Part shown: piece by piece, positions 11,501 to 19,506 of the stretch | How the letters are laid out: each line of letters starts with the position of its first letter | Numbering within the stretch: the first letter of the stretch is position 1 | Assembly (NCBI GenBank): GCA_965208385.1 | Contig: CBDBOO010000016.1 | Span: forward strand, 24,844 to 88,843 | Length of the DNA: 64,000 nucleotides | From: Endozoicomonas sp965208385 | GTDB taxonomy: Bacteria; Pseudomonadota; Gammaproteobacteria; Pseudomonadales; Endozoicomonadaceae | Reading direction: 5' to 3' | Made by a program: the position numbers and the translations under genes | The notes under the pieces: model-generated | Told to the model about the DNA's origin: nothing | Seen by the model: the letters and a program-made list of their open reading frames with translations, nothing else | Databases searched by the model: none

Positions 11501-11762
11501 GGATGAAAAACTGAGAATGGAGCGAGGTATGAATTATCCCGGTCAGTTACAGGAAATTGCCTTGTTTCTGAATGTGACGGTCATTGCTGATAAGCTACCT
11601 GTAGACTGGATAGGACTGCAGGAAATATTATCTGTAGCTGTTCAGCAGAGCAATGCTAGCATCGTGGCCGATAAACTGATCACCAGGTTTGGAAAACAGA
11701 TTAAGGGCTGGTACAGCAGTCAACATAAGAAAAAGAAAAAGCCAGCCCAGATGATGATTTAA
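5598..11762 (+). CDS. Giant exported protein of unknown function, RGG/RD-like and low-complexity
   Basis: Not recognised as a known family. The 2054-aa product starts with a basic N-terminus and hydrophobic segment (residues 9-26, ending LLATPFP) that looks like a signal peptide. Then come a Gly-rich stretch and a duplicated DSMNTGC heptapeptide (residues 197-210); mostly helical sequence to about 540; an Arg/Gly/Asp tract at about 598-650 (GRGGYRSYRRDRG, GRGRG, a DR repeat); a possibly folded segment about 660-1300 with heptad-like helices; a long Ser/Pro/Gln/His-rich region about 1310-1830 with three GPHSHP-type repeats (1672-1689); a helical C-terminal 200 residues; and a terminal poly-Lys. 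No catalytic motif was seen. The gene stands alone between glyQ and trkH. An adhesin, matrix or host-directed role is only inference. Confidence 0.8.
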   Translation: MSRKKSLEKLVYIPCLLLLFSSNLLATPFPSDKEDLDSYNYHQLINITDTESFQQYSCQVFPESDYGEFDKEEHLGVVRVPPFPRIPGENTPYHTVHKFPEKILIYLLNKAAYVCREKNKELLTGHRFLISKSLLGPRNYLSDDGREMDQHNGESLTGFFENMKILDSGVSDFSTSNPIPPNPGGGGGSQYYPPEDDSMNTGCDSMNTGCDSNEAQLTTLQDATHSLIEKWTPGYGLAGMFSDFLITVIAKKEKSEKKEFKIKPAEVYIDWGNVDVPHTVTVMEDSIEGYIRRILRALLLGGNLAGADISEQLNNIYQLNPRSLRRLAIDLEQAIESVDFLGQYNDTLENGLSLSELRRLLLIIQRTLDEIKIVQQHQVEATGVWNIEQPLLNRLSLLSPYLVSLIQSAQEIYLTGNNSEVEAVVQTLNSLTGADTEESTEEPVNSENISDLDWNSIAEATLNNLFSEITTLENQIAILKGNSLIASEQWLLTIRDRLIFLKDDLRVNRQLAAQVFYEVVSTNNTVLSAREDAVETVGVISSHSHTIEESETLTIVEPVSKNDESSVNGNMPGKSDKKVGDGSDKNSQPMDQDRDESRGGSTFSRPGNEGRGGYRSYRRDRGNVPTNAGRGRGNDDGDRDRDRDRRRQPSQPDRGAESAEAVQLKGVRKLENRASLANFIHNLQKNDFTDLVKIVPKLITELFSETDVLIRNDIYARVAGILKKEHPQFKSEVRLGDEKSKITNDSTAFSIIAMFWYGRSAELTTIFLENLSDRQVEVFKKKRQQAHLSTLRGRILPLPEGMEWAPEEHLSRASAERLSSSTLLSYLTSMEWPSAPITEVVELGKIPVTVEFVSTHNTGRSSRIRVQETRRYTATDTRPLMKNLKERNERNVGSRIGSSVHHALSSIQLGDQGIVSIIEMVSQISNIKLLINQLFPADSSMESLIAFLCGGEPCVPVFSDTLQEAVHVRVQKMKDNQVLISLEFSVDSVRPWPDAKTTISGPVSFSINFLLTKAQRETGSSWVLKGRSIRAGTSLSEDQIKEIKTHRPRGIFHSVEVDVKEGSGEYARMKKAQKGLHSAVRTVQERLSQYGTMPGEGRLAIRNSGLAFTNFQAQLLSVFRYVHEKLELLHKNDVYGLDELNDGESRYIEVLNQLVKWVESVDIERKLHHQFEEKTFSFAHAELQHGTFGFVQEIERIRYLQEELVAQRVKIESVRAQFGKYRTMSVDEMKVMLEKNNQLINAIRGQIKDYHNLENELTSAHAYVTSLLTPLQVDMFYAQVTTELLREYLTYLIHHRGNDDDDEFVILSQERDEQTSAERIERELAGLQYSQGDRSSQTNTRTQHWVMASQEEGLSQQLPFPLSQEGYAHTQPEERSNIHEPTAAPLSLPSAQIYTVPVNQPPGSSVQQPGISSQQPTAQRGKAKQPVVPDSSWSERHPWISKLVPGWFKKKKTNAQPESDTAPVEMVSIERSHHEGAIQEGGLEVRTEPAQRILSKGIEIPRVARDSATSVQRVHGSKSTSKSRSGSRSKESSRSGSYQLYTVDYPPHSSLSQPHQSEAAKHSDKYRSHGTLALPGSVETTQRSRFSQEKSDGILFPKGRSTPKDRSDERKYKHGGFLSQPVRGAASSIHVAGNPLTEHRTYHSSSSAPRPGVSTQRRRVKSAHQGTRTHHGPHSHPGPHSHPGPYSYPGPDLHLRQQVKGVVRLQAMLNNGQPHHHQASVDSTQSRSSSNGQLSFHSHSQGSSKSFRMSQSPAGSYQSPVSTPTHNQPLRLSLMNTHSKLVVPGSRGSSGREISPTSPVAGSPSQLEPITEAWETTTMEMDRPVLNSGTRAVIELALNNALFRGPDKLIQMETAVELYSLLSLGKSGSYFVDDFARKPLQLQPLVPYENSAKGLKEVLESALDRFPIWQVINVLIDENIEYIERWHGSVVVRKHFISALALDSGNEVSNQTSRELFKWLIQQGRVVEDEKLRMERGMNYPGQLQEIALFLNVTVIADKLPVDWIGLQEILSVAVQQSNASIVADKLITRFGKQIKGWYSSQHKKKKKPAQMMI
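6186..6227 (+). repeat. 21-bp tandem duplication in the giant gene
   Basis: GATTCAATGAACACTGGGTG(T) is repeated perfectly twice in frame, followed by a third partial GATTCA. It encodes DSMNTGC twice and adds paired cysteines to the exported protein. Confidence 0.95.
10611..10664 (+). repeat. 18-bp triplicate repeat in the giant gene
   Basis: Three consecutive 18-bp units encode GPHSHP, GPHSHP and GPYSYP. Copies two and three differ by His to Tyr changes. It lies in the long disordered part of the protein. Confidence 0.95.
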
Positions 11763-11802
11763 TACCAATAGTTGATGCAGTTGATCTATTGGGCTGGCTT
11801 TT
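11737..11802. terminator. Bidirectional terminator between the giant gene and trkH
   Basis: AAAAGCCAGCCCA (11737-11749, inside the last codons of the giant gene) is perfectly complementary to TGGGCTGGCTTTT (11790-11802). The 40-nt loop is long, but the A and T tracts on the arms suit termination of both convergent genes. Confidence 0.7.
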
Positions 11803-11813
11803 CTGATAAAGGC

Positions 11814-13262
11814 TCAGTACCTCCAGAATGTTGGCGTAAACAACACCAGCAAGGTAAATATCTCCAGACGCCCCAGCAGCATGGCAAAGCTGAGAATCCA
11901 CTTGGCGGTATCCGGCAGAGATTCATAGTTTGCTGAAGCTTCACCCAGAGCAGGGCCAAGATTATTGAGGCAGGATGCCACCGTAGAGAATGCTGTTGTG
12001 AAATCAAGGCCGGTGGCCATCAGTGCCAGAAACATCAGCAGAAATAGAAACAGGTAAGCCGCAAAAAATCCCCAGACTGCTTCACCGATCCGGTTGTCTA
12101 CGGCTTTCCCACCCAGTTTTATAGTGAAAATAGCATTAGGATGAACCAAACGACGAAGTTCTCTCATTCCCTGCTTAACAATGAGCAATATTCTTACTAC
12201 TTTCATCCCGCCAGCGGTTGAGCCTGCGCAGCCCCCGGCAAAACTGCACATGAATAGCAGTAAGGGAAGAAAAGTCGGCCAGGCTGAAAAACCGGAAGAA
12301 GCATAGCCTGTGGTTGTGGCTATGGAAACAACTTCAAAAATACCATAATTCAGGGAATCATCCAGATCATAAGTACCCGAAAAATAAAGAGTGATAACAG
12401 CAATAAGTGCAACAACGCCCAATATGATCAAGTAGCCCCGAACTTCAGGGTCATTAAAATAATGCGATAGACTCTTAAAGCGCCAGGCCGTGAAATGGAG
12501 AGCGAAATTGATACCGGCAATAATCATAAAGAAAGTAGCAATGCCATTGATCAGAGCTGAATCAAAATGCCCTATGCTGGCGTCATAGGTTGAGAAACCG
12601 CCAATGGCAACTGTGGTAAAACTGTGGCTGATGGCGTCAAACAGGTTCATACCTGCCTGCCAGTAAGCAAAGGCACAGGCGATAGTAATGGTCAGATAGA
12701 TATACCAGAGAGCTTTGGCCGTTTCGGTAATTCTAGGTGTCAGTTTGGAGTCTTTTACCGGACCGGGCGTTTCCGTCCGATATAATTGCATACCACCAAT
12801 GCCGAGCATGGGCAGTATAGCCACGGCCAGCACAATAATTCCCATACCTCCCAGCCATTGCAACTGCTGTCGGTAAAAAAGAATTGAGCGTGGTAAATCC
12901 TCAATGCCTGTGAGTATAGTGGCACCTGTGGTGGTTAAACCGGACAGGGACTCAAAAAAGGCATCGGTAATACTCAGTTCAGGATTATCCATTAACAAAA
13001 AAGGCAATGAACCTACTGCACCGAGAACAACCCAGAATAATACCGTAATAAGAAAACCATCCCGGTTGCGAAGTTCATCCCTGATATTCCTGTATGGAAA
13101 CCAGAGCAAAAAACCCAGCAGAAGAGTCAGGGAAAAGGTGTATAAAAACAGTGATATTTCTGTTTCATCATAGATCAGGGCAACGATCATGGGTGGAACG
13201 CTTGATGTACTGAATAACATCAGCAGGATGCCTAAAATAGGCAAAATTACCGGCAAATGCAT
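11814..13262 (-). CDS. trkH: Trk potassium uptake system, membrane subunit TrkH
   Basis: Potassium-translocating subunit of the Trk system in the inner membrane. The 482-aa protein is almost entirely hydrophobic with repeated pore-loop signatures: GLTTTGATIL, FTTVAIGGFSTYD, ATTTGYASSGFS, and the C-terminal AFSTVASCLNNLGPALGE. It lies downstream of trkA on the same strand with a 180-bp spacer containing inverted repeats, so pore and regulatory subunit are encoded together. Confidence 0.96.
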   Translation of the reverse strand: MHLPVILPILGILLMLFSTSSVPPMIVALIYDETEISLFLYTFSLTLLLGFLLWFPYRNIRDELRNRDGFLITVLFWVVLGAVGSLPFLLMDNPELSITDAFFESLSGLTTTGATILTGIEDLPRSILFYRQQLQWLGGMGIIVLAVAILPMLGIGGMQLYRTETPGPVKDSKLTPRITETAKALWYIYLTITIACAFAYWQAGMNLFDAISHSFTTVAIGGFSTYDASIGHFDSALINGIATFFMIIAGINFALHFTAWRFKSLSHYFNDPEVRGYLIILGVVALIAVITLYFSGTYDLDDSLNYGIFEVVSIATTTGYASSGFSAWPTFLPLLLFMCSFAGGCAGSTAGGMKVVRILLIVKQGMRELRRLVHPNAIFTIKLGGKAVDNRIGEAVWGFFAAYLFLFLLMFLALMATGLDFTTAFSTVASCLNNLGPALGEASANYESLPDTAKWILSFAMLLGRLEIFTLLVLFTPTFWRY

Positions 13263-13349
13263 GAATATCCTGTTGAATTATAAGCAACCAGCCATGGTGC
13301 ATTAATTAATAGTAATTGTCTTGATTTATGACAGATGAGGGACAAGTTT

Positions 13350-13395
13350 ACCGGATAAGTTCTATGGGCTCACCATGGAATTTATCCGGTGAGCC
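13350..13395. repeat. Overlapping inverted repeats between trkA and trkH
   Basis: ACCGGATAA (13350-13358) can pair with TTATCCGGT (13382-13390), while GGCTCACC (13367-13374) can pair with GGTGAGCC (13388-13395). The two stems share the GGT at 13388-13390 and so exclude each other. It lies in the trkA-trkH transcript, so it could affect read-through, but no function is shown. Confidence 0.6.
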
Positions 13396-13442
13396 AAAAA
13401 CTGTTAAAACTGTTAAAAGCTATTAAAAACTATTAAGAGTTA

Positions 13443-14816
13443 TCAGAAGAAACCCAATCCCACCTGGAAGAGCTGCTCTACTTCCCGAACCCGTTTCTTG
13501 TTGGTTAAAAACAGAATTATATGGTCGCCTGATTCAATACGGGTAGTATCGTGGGCGATCAATACTTCATCATTTCTTACAATAGCGCCAATGGTTGTGC
13601 CATGGGGAAGTTCTACTTCTTCCACGGTTCGGCCAACAACCCGGGAACTCTGCTCGTCACCATGAGCTATGGCTTCCATGGCTTCTGCAGCGCCTCTGCG
13701 TAATGAATGAACATTAACCACATCGCCTCGTCGTACATGCTTCAGAAGGCTGCTGGTGGTCGCCAATTGAGGTGAAATAGCGATATCTATTTCACCTCCC
13801 TGAACCAGGTCAACGTAGGCCGGATTATTTATCAAAGCCATGACTTTTCGAGCACCAAGTCGTTTGGCCAGCATGGAAGCCATAACATTGGCTTCATCGT
13901 CATTGGTAAGTGCGCAGAAAATATCAGTTTCTTCTATATTTTCCGTTATCAGCAATTCCTTATCGGATGCATTACCGTTGAATACCATCGCTTTTGTCAG
14001 GGTTTCCGAGAGGAACTGACAACGATCCATATTTTGTTCAATGATTTTTACTTTGTAATTATCCTCGGCCGCCAAAGCAAGGCGCAAACCTATATTGCCA
14101 CCACCGGCAATAATGATGCGTTTGTAATCATCGTCCAGTCGTTGCAGCTCACTCATAACAGAGCGTATATGGCGACGATCGGCAATAAAGAACACTTCGT
14201 CATCGGCTTCTATTACTGTTGTACCTTTGGGCATAATGGCATTGCCACGCCGGAAAATAGCAGCCACCCGGGTATCAACATTGGGCATATGCTCGCGAAT
14301 ATAGCGAAGTTCCTGACCAACCAGAGGCCCGCCGTAATAGGCTTTCATGGCAACCAGTTGGGCGCGGCCGCCAGCAAAATCCAGTACCTGCAGTGCTCCG
14401 GGCCGTTCGAGCAATCTGGTAATGTAGTTGGTGACAACTTGCTCAGGGCTGATCAATACATCAATAGGCAGGGCATCATCACCATACAGGTCATCCCTGT
14501 TGAGATAGGCTGCCTGGCGTATACGGGCAATTTTTGAAGGTGTGTGAAACATGGTGTAGGCAATCTGGCAGGCGACCATGTTTACTTCGTCACTGTTGGT
14601 AACGGCTACCAGCATATCGGCATCGTCTGCACCGGCCTGCTTCAGAACTGATGGAAAAGAAGCCATTCCCTGAATGGTACGAATATCAATTTTATCCTGC
14701 AATTCACGCAGACGGCTGCCATTTGTGTCTACTACGGTAATGTCGTTTTCTTCACTGGCAAGATTTTCTGCCAGAGTGCCGCCAACCTGACCTGCACCGA
14801 GAATGATTATTTTCAT
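13443..14816 (-). CDS. trkA: Trk system potassium uptake regulatory protein TrkA
   Basis: Peripheral NAD(H)-binding regulator of TrkH/TrkG. The 457 aa form two consecutive RCK modules. The first begins MKIIILGAGQVGGTLAENLA (Rossmann GxGxxG); the second begins near residue 233 with RIIIAGGGNIGLRLA. Each is followed by a TrkA-C type domain. It is the last gene of the def-fmt-rsmB-trkA order conserved in gammaproteobacteria. Confidence 0.97.
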   Translation of the reverse strand: MKIIILGAGQVGGTLAENLASEENDITVVDTNGSRLRELQDKIDIRTIQGMASFPSVLKQAGADDADMLVAVTNSDEVNMVACQIAYTMFHTPSKIARIRQAAYLNRDDLYGDDALPIDVLISPEQVVTNYITRLLERPGALQVLDFAGGRAQLVAMKAYYGGPLVGQELRYIREHMPNVDTRVAAIFRRGNAIMPKGTTVIEADDEVFFIADRRHIRSVMSELQRLDDDYKRIIIAGGGNIGLRLALAAEDNYKVKIIEQNMDRCQFLSETLTKAMVFNGNASDKELLITENIEETDIFCALTNDDEANVMASMLAKRLGARKVMALINNPAYVDLVQGGEIDIAISPQLATTSSLLKHVRRGDVVNVHSLRRGAAEAMEAIAHGDEQSSRVVGRTVEEVELPHGTTIGAIVRNDEVLIAHDTTRIESGDHIILFLTNKKRVREVEQLFQVGLGFF

Positions 14817-14879
14817 CCGTTTCTTTACCCAAGCTGTTCAGCGAAGTTACAAAGATCAGAATCTCTGCTTAAGGAAGTA

Positions 14880-14914
14880 GTCGCCAAAGGGGTGCGTTAG
14901 CAACCTTTGGCGAC
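14880..14914. repeat. Hairpin between rsmB and trkA
   Basis: GTCGCCAAAGG (14880-14890) pairs perfectly with CCTTTGGCGAC (14904-14914) around a 13-nt loop. No T-run follows on the minus strand, so it is not a classical terminator; it may be an RNA processing or stability element. Confidence 0.6.
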
Positions 14915-14919
14915 AACCT

Positions 14920-16218
14920 CTAAGGCTGTTTTGTTATCAGGCTGTAGAAAAAACCATCGCCTGAATCGGGGAATAGTTGTTTGCCAAAACCTGTATCTAT
15001 ACCCCAGCTGCTGTTTATTGTCTGTAGTAATGCATCCTGGGTATTTTCAAGAAATTGTTCAATCTGCAGATGGTTTTCCTGAGGCATGATTGAGCAGGTT
15101 GCATAAAGCAGTGTGCCACCGGATTTTAATAAAGGCCATATGGCGGTAAGTATCTGCTTCTGAAGTGCCGCCAGAGATTCAATATCGCTGGCTTTACGAA
15201 GCAGTTTTATATCAGGGTGTCGACGTATGACTCCCGTGGCTGAACAGGGAGCATCCAGAAGTATATGATCGTATTGTTCCCCGTGCCACCAGGATGCGGG
15301 CTGACTGGCATCACCACACAGGATATTAGCCGACAGGTTCAGCCGCTGAAGGTTTTCTTCTACCCGGATAAGCCGGTGTTTATCAACATCAAGGGCATCT
15401 ACCTTGAGGTTATCGGTGCGTTCCAGAAGGTGACAGGTTTTCCCTCCGGGAGCACAGCAGGCGTCCAGTATTCGGTCACCTGGTTTTGCGTTGATAAGTG
15501 TTCCTGCCAGTTGAGCCGATTCATCCTGAACGCTCACAGCACCTTCTGTGAACAGAGGCAGACTTTCTACAGATGTCGCTTTATTCAGGGTGATGGCCTG
15601 TGGAGATATCTGCGACTGATTCGCTTGAATACAGTTATCCAGTAACTTTTTTAGATATCGGCCCGGTTGAATCATGCGTTCATTGACACGCAGGGTCATG
15701 GGAGGTGCTTGATTGTTGCCGTTCAGGATATCCTGGTAATGATCTGGCCAGGCTTTTTTCAAAGCATTTATCAGCCATTTTGGATGGGAAAAAGCACAGA
15801 CGGGGCTGCGCGTTTCCATTTCCTTAAGTTCATCAAGCTGGCGCTGGGCGTTACGAAGAACACCGTTAACCAATCCACGAGCCCATGCTTTACCGAGAGA
15901 GCGGGTAGCCTGAACGGTTTCACCAATGGCTGCGTGAGGGGGAATTCGGGTATAAAAGAGTTGATAAAAACCCACCAGAATCAGGCTGTGAACATCAAGT
16001 TCTTTTTCTTTCAGCGGTTTATCAACCAGGAATTTCAGCCAGGCATCAAAACGAAAATAATGCCTGAGGGTGCCATAACAGAGCTCAGCCAGCAGGGCCT
16101 GATCACGCTTGGCAAATTTGCTCTGTAAATCAGGCAGAACAGTATTTAATGATTCACCGTTAACGACGCGGGTGATGGTCTGGGCTGCTGCCAGTCTTAC
16201 CGATGATTGCTTTGCCAT
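14920..16218 (-). CDS. rsmB: 16S rRNA (cytosine 967-C5)-methyltransferase
   Basis: Methylates C967 of 16S rRNA using SAM. The 432-aa protein has an N-terminal NusB-like domain (about 1-140) and a C-terminal SAM-dependent methyltransferase domain with DACCAPGGKTCHLLE, the catalytic-cysteine motif DAPCSATGVIRRHPD, and YATCSIMPQENHLQI holding the second cysteine. The start is only 3 nt after the fmt stop, so they are co-transcribed. Confidence 0.97.
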   Translation of the reverse strand: MAKQSSVRLAAAQTITRVVNGESLNTVLPDLQSKFAKRDQALLAELCYGTLRHYFRFDAWLKFLVDKPLKEKELDVHSLILVGFYQLFYTRIPPHAAIGETVQATRSLGKAWARGLVNGVLRNAQRQLDELKEMETRSPVCAFSHPKWLINALKKAWPDHYQDILNGNNQAPPMTLRVNERMIQPGRYLKKLLDNCIQANQSQISPQAITLNKATSVESLPLFTEGAVSVQDESAQLAGTLINAKPGDRILDACCAPGGKTCHLLERTDNLKVDALDVDKHRLIRVEENLQRLNLSANILCGDASQPASWWHGEQYDHILLDAPCSATGVIRRHPDIKLLRKASDIESLAALQKQILTAIWPLLKSGGTLLYATCSIMPQENHLQIEQFLENTQDALLQTINSSWGIDTGFGKQLFPDSGDGFFYSLITKQP

Positions 16219-16221
16219 AAA

Positions 16222-17166
16222 TCAGCTGAACCGCTTGCCTGTGGAAAATAATTCTTTTTTACTGTTAAGAATATCCTGAACTGACATCGCCTTGCTGCCG
16301 GCCAGTTGTAAGCGGGTTATTCTAAGACAGCACTGGGCACAGGCAATATCAAGCCCGTCCTTATCGGCTTTAATAATAGTTCCGGGAGCCTCAATAAAAT
16401 CGCCGGCAATATATTCAGCCTCCCAAATCCTGACACCAATGCCATCTATTTCAGTGGTGGTTACAGGCCAGGGGTTAAAAGCCCTTATCTGGCATTGAAG
16501 GTCGAGGGCTCTGTTGTTCCAATTCAGGCGAGCTTCTTCCTTACTCATTTTATGAGCGTAACAGGCCTGGTCGTCATTTTGCTTTTCCGGACTGAGAGAA
16601 TTTTCAGCAATGGCATCAATGGCTTTAATCAGGGCGGGTCGGCCAATCTCTATCAAACGGTCATGAAGATCTGCAGAAGTATCCGTGTTTTCTATCGGAC
16701 AAAAAACTTTTATCAGCATGTCGCCTGTATCCAGTCCGGCATCCATCTGCATGATGGTTACCCCGGATTCACTATCGCCAGCCTCGACTGCTCTTTGTAT
16801 AGGCGCTGCACCGCGCCATCGTGGCAATATCGAACCATGAACGTTAATACAACCAAATTCAGGCATATCGAGAACTTCCTGAGGAAGAATAAGCCCATAG
16901 GCGACAACGACCATTAAATCAGCATTGAGAGAGGCCAGTTGTTGTTGAGCATCTTCCTTTCGCAGTGATTTGGGTTGAAAAACCGGGATGCTATGCTCAA
17001 GAGCCAGTTCTTTGACCGGGCTGGATTTCAGCTTTTTTCCACGACCTGCTGGCCTGTCCGGCTGACTGTATACTGCAATCACCTCATGGTGGCTGCCCAG
17101 AATAGCCTGGAGATGGGCGCTGGCAAATTCCGGAGTACCGGCAAAGACGATGCGAAGGCTTTTCAT
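16222..17166 (-). CDS. fmt: Methionyl-tRNA formyltransferase
   Basis: Formylates initiator Met-tRNA from 10-formyl-THF. The 314-aa protein has the N-terminal Rossmann-type catalytic domain (RIVFAGTPEFASAHLQ), the signature SILPRWRGAAPIQRAVEAGD with preceding catalytic NVHG, and a C-terminal tRNA-binding OB domain. It sits between def and rsmB in the conserved operon. Confidence 0.97.
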   Translation of the reverse strand: MKSLRIVFAGTPEFASAHLQAILGSHHEVIAVYSQPDRPAGRGKKLKSSPVKELALEHSIPVFQPKSLRKEDAQQQLASLNADLMVVVAYGLILPQEVLDMPEFGCINVHGSILPRWRGAAPIQRAVEAGDSESGVTIMQMDAGLDTGDMLIKVFCPIENTDTSADLHDRLIEIGRPALIKAIDAIAENSLSPEKQNDDQACYAHKMSKEEARLNWNNRALDLQCQIRAFNPWPVTTTEIDGIGVRIWEAEYIAGDFIEAPGTIIKADKDGLDIACAQCCLRITRLQLAGSKAMSVQDILNSKKELFSTGKRFS

Positions 17167-17279
17167 AATGATCTTTTTAAAAAACAGTGTGCAGAAAGAA
17201 TAGATGGAAAAAAGAAAGTTAATCTATTCTACCCGTGAGAGATAAGGCAGATAATAAGGAATCTGGAGGGCGGAGTAAA

Positions 17280-17302
17280 ACGGAGCAGATACAGAGCTCC
17301 GT
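17280..17302 (-). terminator. Hairpin after def
   Basis: ACGGAGC (17280-17286) pairs with GCTCCGT (17296-17302) around a 9-nt loop. On the minus strand the stem is followed by TTTTA. It could terminate or attenuate transcription between def and fmt. Confidence 0.5.
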
Positions 17303-17323
17303 ATTTTTATAAATTTAACAGGC

Positions 17324-17833
17324 TCAGGCGGTTTCAAGCCGTTTATCTTTTTCCAGCTTTTTACGGATACGATCTTGCTTCAGACGAGATAATGTATCAA
17401 TAAACAGTTTGCCGTCCAGATGATCCAGTTCATGCTGCACACAAACAGCAGACAGTCCATCCAGTTCACTGGTGTATTCATTGCCATCACGATCCAGCGC
17501 CGTTAACCGAACCTGATCAAAACGATCCAGTAATTCATAATATCCGGGCACGGACAGGCAACCTTCCTGCAGTTCTGATTTGTCACCACCTATAGGCTCA
17601 AAGCTGGGATTAATCAGAACCAGGGGGGCATCTCCTTCATCGGACATATCCATCACCACAATACGCTGATGAATATTTACCTGGGTGGCGGCCAGGCCAA
17701 CACCTTTTGCGTTATACATGGTTTCCAGCATGTCATCGACAATTTTTCGGATGCCATCATTCACTTCGGCTACCGGTTTGGCAATAGTGCGGAGTCGGGA
17801 GTCAGGGTATTCAAGAATGTCCAGTTGTGCCAT
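17324..17833 (-). CDS. def: Peptide deformylase
   Basis: Fe2+ metalloenzyme removing the N-formyl group from nascent proteins. All three family motifs are present: GVGLAATQV, EGCLSVPG (metal Cys) and QHELDHLDGKLF (two metal His plus catalytic Glu). ATG 17833 (MAQLDILEYPDSRLR, 169 aa) is preferred over TTG 17845 because GAG lies about 10 nt upstream and family members start here. In related genomes lysM-dprA lies directly upstream in divergent orientation; here a 5-kb accessory block separates them. Confidence 0.97.
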   Translation of the reverse strand: MAQLDILEYPDSRLRTIAKPVAEVNDGIRKIVDDMLETMYNAKGVGLAATQVNIHQRIVVMDMSDEGDAPLVLINPSFEPIGGDKSELQEGCLSVPGYYELLDRFDQVRLTALDRDGNEYTSELDGLSAVCVQHELDHLDGKLFIDTLSRLKQDRIRKKLEKDKRLETA

Positions 17834-18044
17834 TAGTGGTCTCAAACTATAAAATCAGATTAGAAATTAGTTTTTAATTCTATTTTCGTATATAGGTATT
17901 TTAAGTATCAATGTGCCGAGAAACAATCACTGAACGTTATTTGTCAGTAGCTCTTACCATTTGCACCGAAATGGTCAGGCAAAACACTGCGCATCCCTGA
18001 TAACCTTTCATGAGAATGGAGTTTTTCTTGAAGTGAGGCGAGTA

Positions 18045-18983
18045 ATGCAGGGAGTCACAGGAAACGTAGATACAAAGCCAATAATTAACGGTGATCCTGT
18101 GGCACCCGATAAACTGTCTGGCAGCTTTTTGGGAATGCCGGTTGCTCCTCTTCAGAATGACGTTAAAAAACAGGAACAGCCTACTGATGGCAATGCTTCA
18201 CAAGAAATCCGGGCCTGGATTGAGTATGGAGATGCGCCTCTGGAAGATAAAATCGGTCTGGCTGTGCAATCCGTGGATAGTGAAGAGTTATGCCGTTTAC
18301 TGACTGAAGCGCCTCACCCCCTGAAGTCGCTGAAAAAAGCTTTATATAGAGAGTCCAGGGAATCTCATGAATTGGTTGTGTTCGGGATGTTTACTCAAGA
18401 GTTTTTTCAAAAACTACTGAATCAATGCCATCTAAAAAGTGCTGACAGGTCGACTTTATCCGAACTCCTGTTGATGTTTTTGCTCAGTGATGCGGCGGGT
18501 GAACCTGAAAATCAGGGGTTCGGTGAAAAGTTTTTGATGGCTGGAGCTGATCCCAATATTTCTTATCATGTAACCAGTCAGCAAGGCGTAACCAGTAAAA
18601 AAACGCCATTGATGCTGGCTGTTGACATGGAGGCTCCGACGCTGGTGAAAGCGCTTGTTGAGCACAACGCTGATATCAGTGAAGCATTGAATTATTTTGC
18701 CAGTATAAATGATGATAGCAGTACAGATATGTTGCTTGATGAAGTGACAAACCCCTTTGAATTTCTGGATATTTGGCAGAAAAAAGATCATCAATATTTG
18801 AAAAGAAAAATTATTGGGAAACCGGCATATTTTCTTGCGAGTGAGAAGTTTAGAGCATTGGATTTTTCTACCAGAGTTGATTTTCTAGAAGATTGTATTG
18901 AGGCTATGTTCCCGCCAATAGTTGTATTGCTTACTCCCTATGTTTACAGGGCTACAGACGTGCCTTATAAAGTAGAGATATGA
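18045..18983 (+). pseudogene. Fragment 1 of the ankyrin gene (N-terminus, ends inside the MITE)
   Basis: The N-terminal 285 codons are original; the last residues (from about 18902, AMFPPIVVLLTPYVY... onwards) and the stop codon are contributed by the inserted MITE. A TTG at 17961 would extend the frame 28 codons upstream but has no good ribosome binding site. Confidence 0.8.
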
Positions 18984-19133
18984 CTAAATCTTGTATATTG
19001 CATTTGTTTATTGCCCAAAGAACAGCGATTTGTTCTGGGATACCTTCCTATCTCATGAATAGCCATATGTGGAGCAGGAAAATAAAGTTTTTATAGGACT
19101 TTAGTGCTCCCAACTATTGACGGGAACATAGCC
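18902..19133 (+). mobile_element. MITE-A copy 1, 232 bp, inserted in the ankyrin gene
   Basis: Terminal inverted repeats of 23 bp with one mismatch (GGCTATGTTCCCGCCAATAG at the left, its complement at the right end). It is flanked by the perfect 9-bp direct repeat TTGTATTGA (18893-18901 and 19134-19142). It has no transposase frame and an internal hairpin around AGAACA/TGTTCT. A second copy at 36076-36307 is identical except for two adjacent bases. A 9-bp target duplication implies mobilisation in trans by a transposase that makes 9-bp staggered cuts. Confidence 0.95.
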
Positions 19134-19158
19134 TTGTATTGATGTTGTAACTTCCACT

Positions 19159-19413
19159 GTGGGGGATGAGGGCAGTGGCAAAAGATTGCTGGATCTCTTA
19201 ATTGAATTAGGTGTTTGTAGAGGTGTTATCTGCAAAAAGCTACTTGAAACGGCAAAGTATCAATTATTGTATGAATTGATACCCGAGGAGCAACAGCAGG
19301 CTTTTACTACTCTGCAAAATATGAACTTTTCAGTTGAAGAGCTCATGACTAATATGAAATTGCTGGTAGTGAACTCGGTACATCCTGATACGACTGTCTG
19401 GCTTATGAGGTAG
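19159..19413 (+). pseudogene. Fragment 2 of the ankyrin gene, ending at a nonsense codon
   Basis: In frame with fragment 1 once the MITE is removed; the frame is open from 19144. It stops at TAG 19411-19413, but reading through in the same frame gives ALGRRSEQQLVKLFIQAVRE and joins fragment 3 without a shift. The stop is therefore a point mutation rather than a natural end. Confidence 0.8.
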
Positions 19414-19506
19414 GCTCTTGGCAGGAGGAGCGAACAGCAGCTCGTTAAACTGTTCATACAGGCTGTCCGGGAACAGGAATTACTGGTTATCCAGAGTCTT
19501 ATTCCC

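Noticed and set aside
17961..18044. TTG start for the ankyrin gene
   Set aside because: No Shine-Dalgarno sequence, whereas ATG 18045 has GAGG at suitable spacing.
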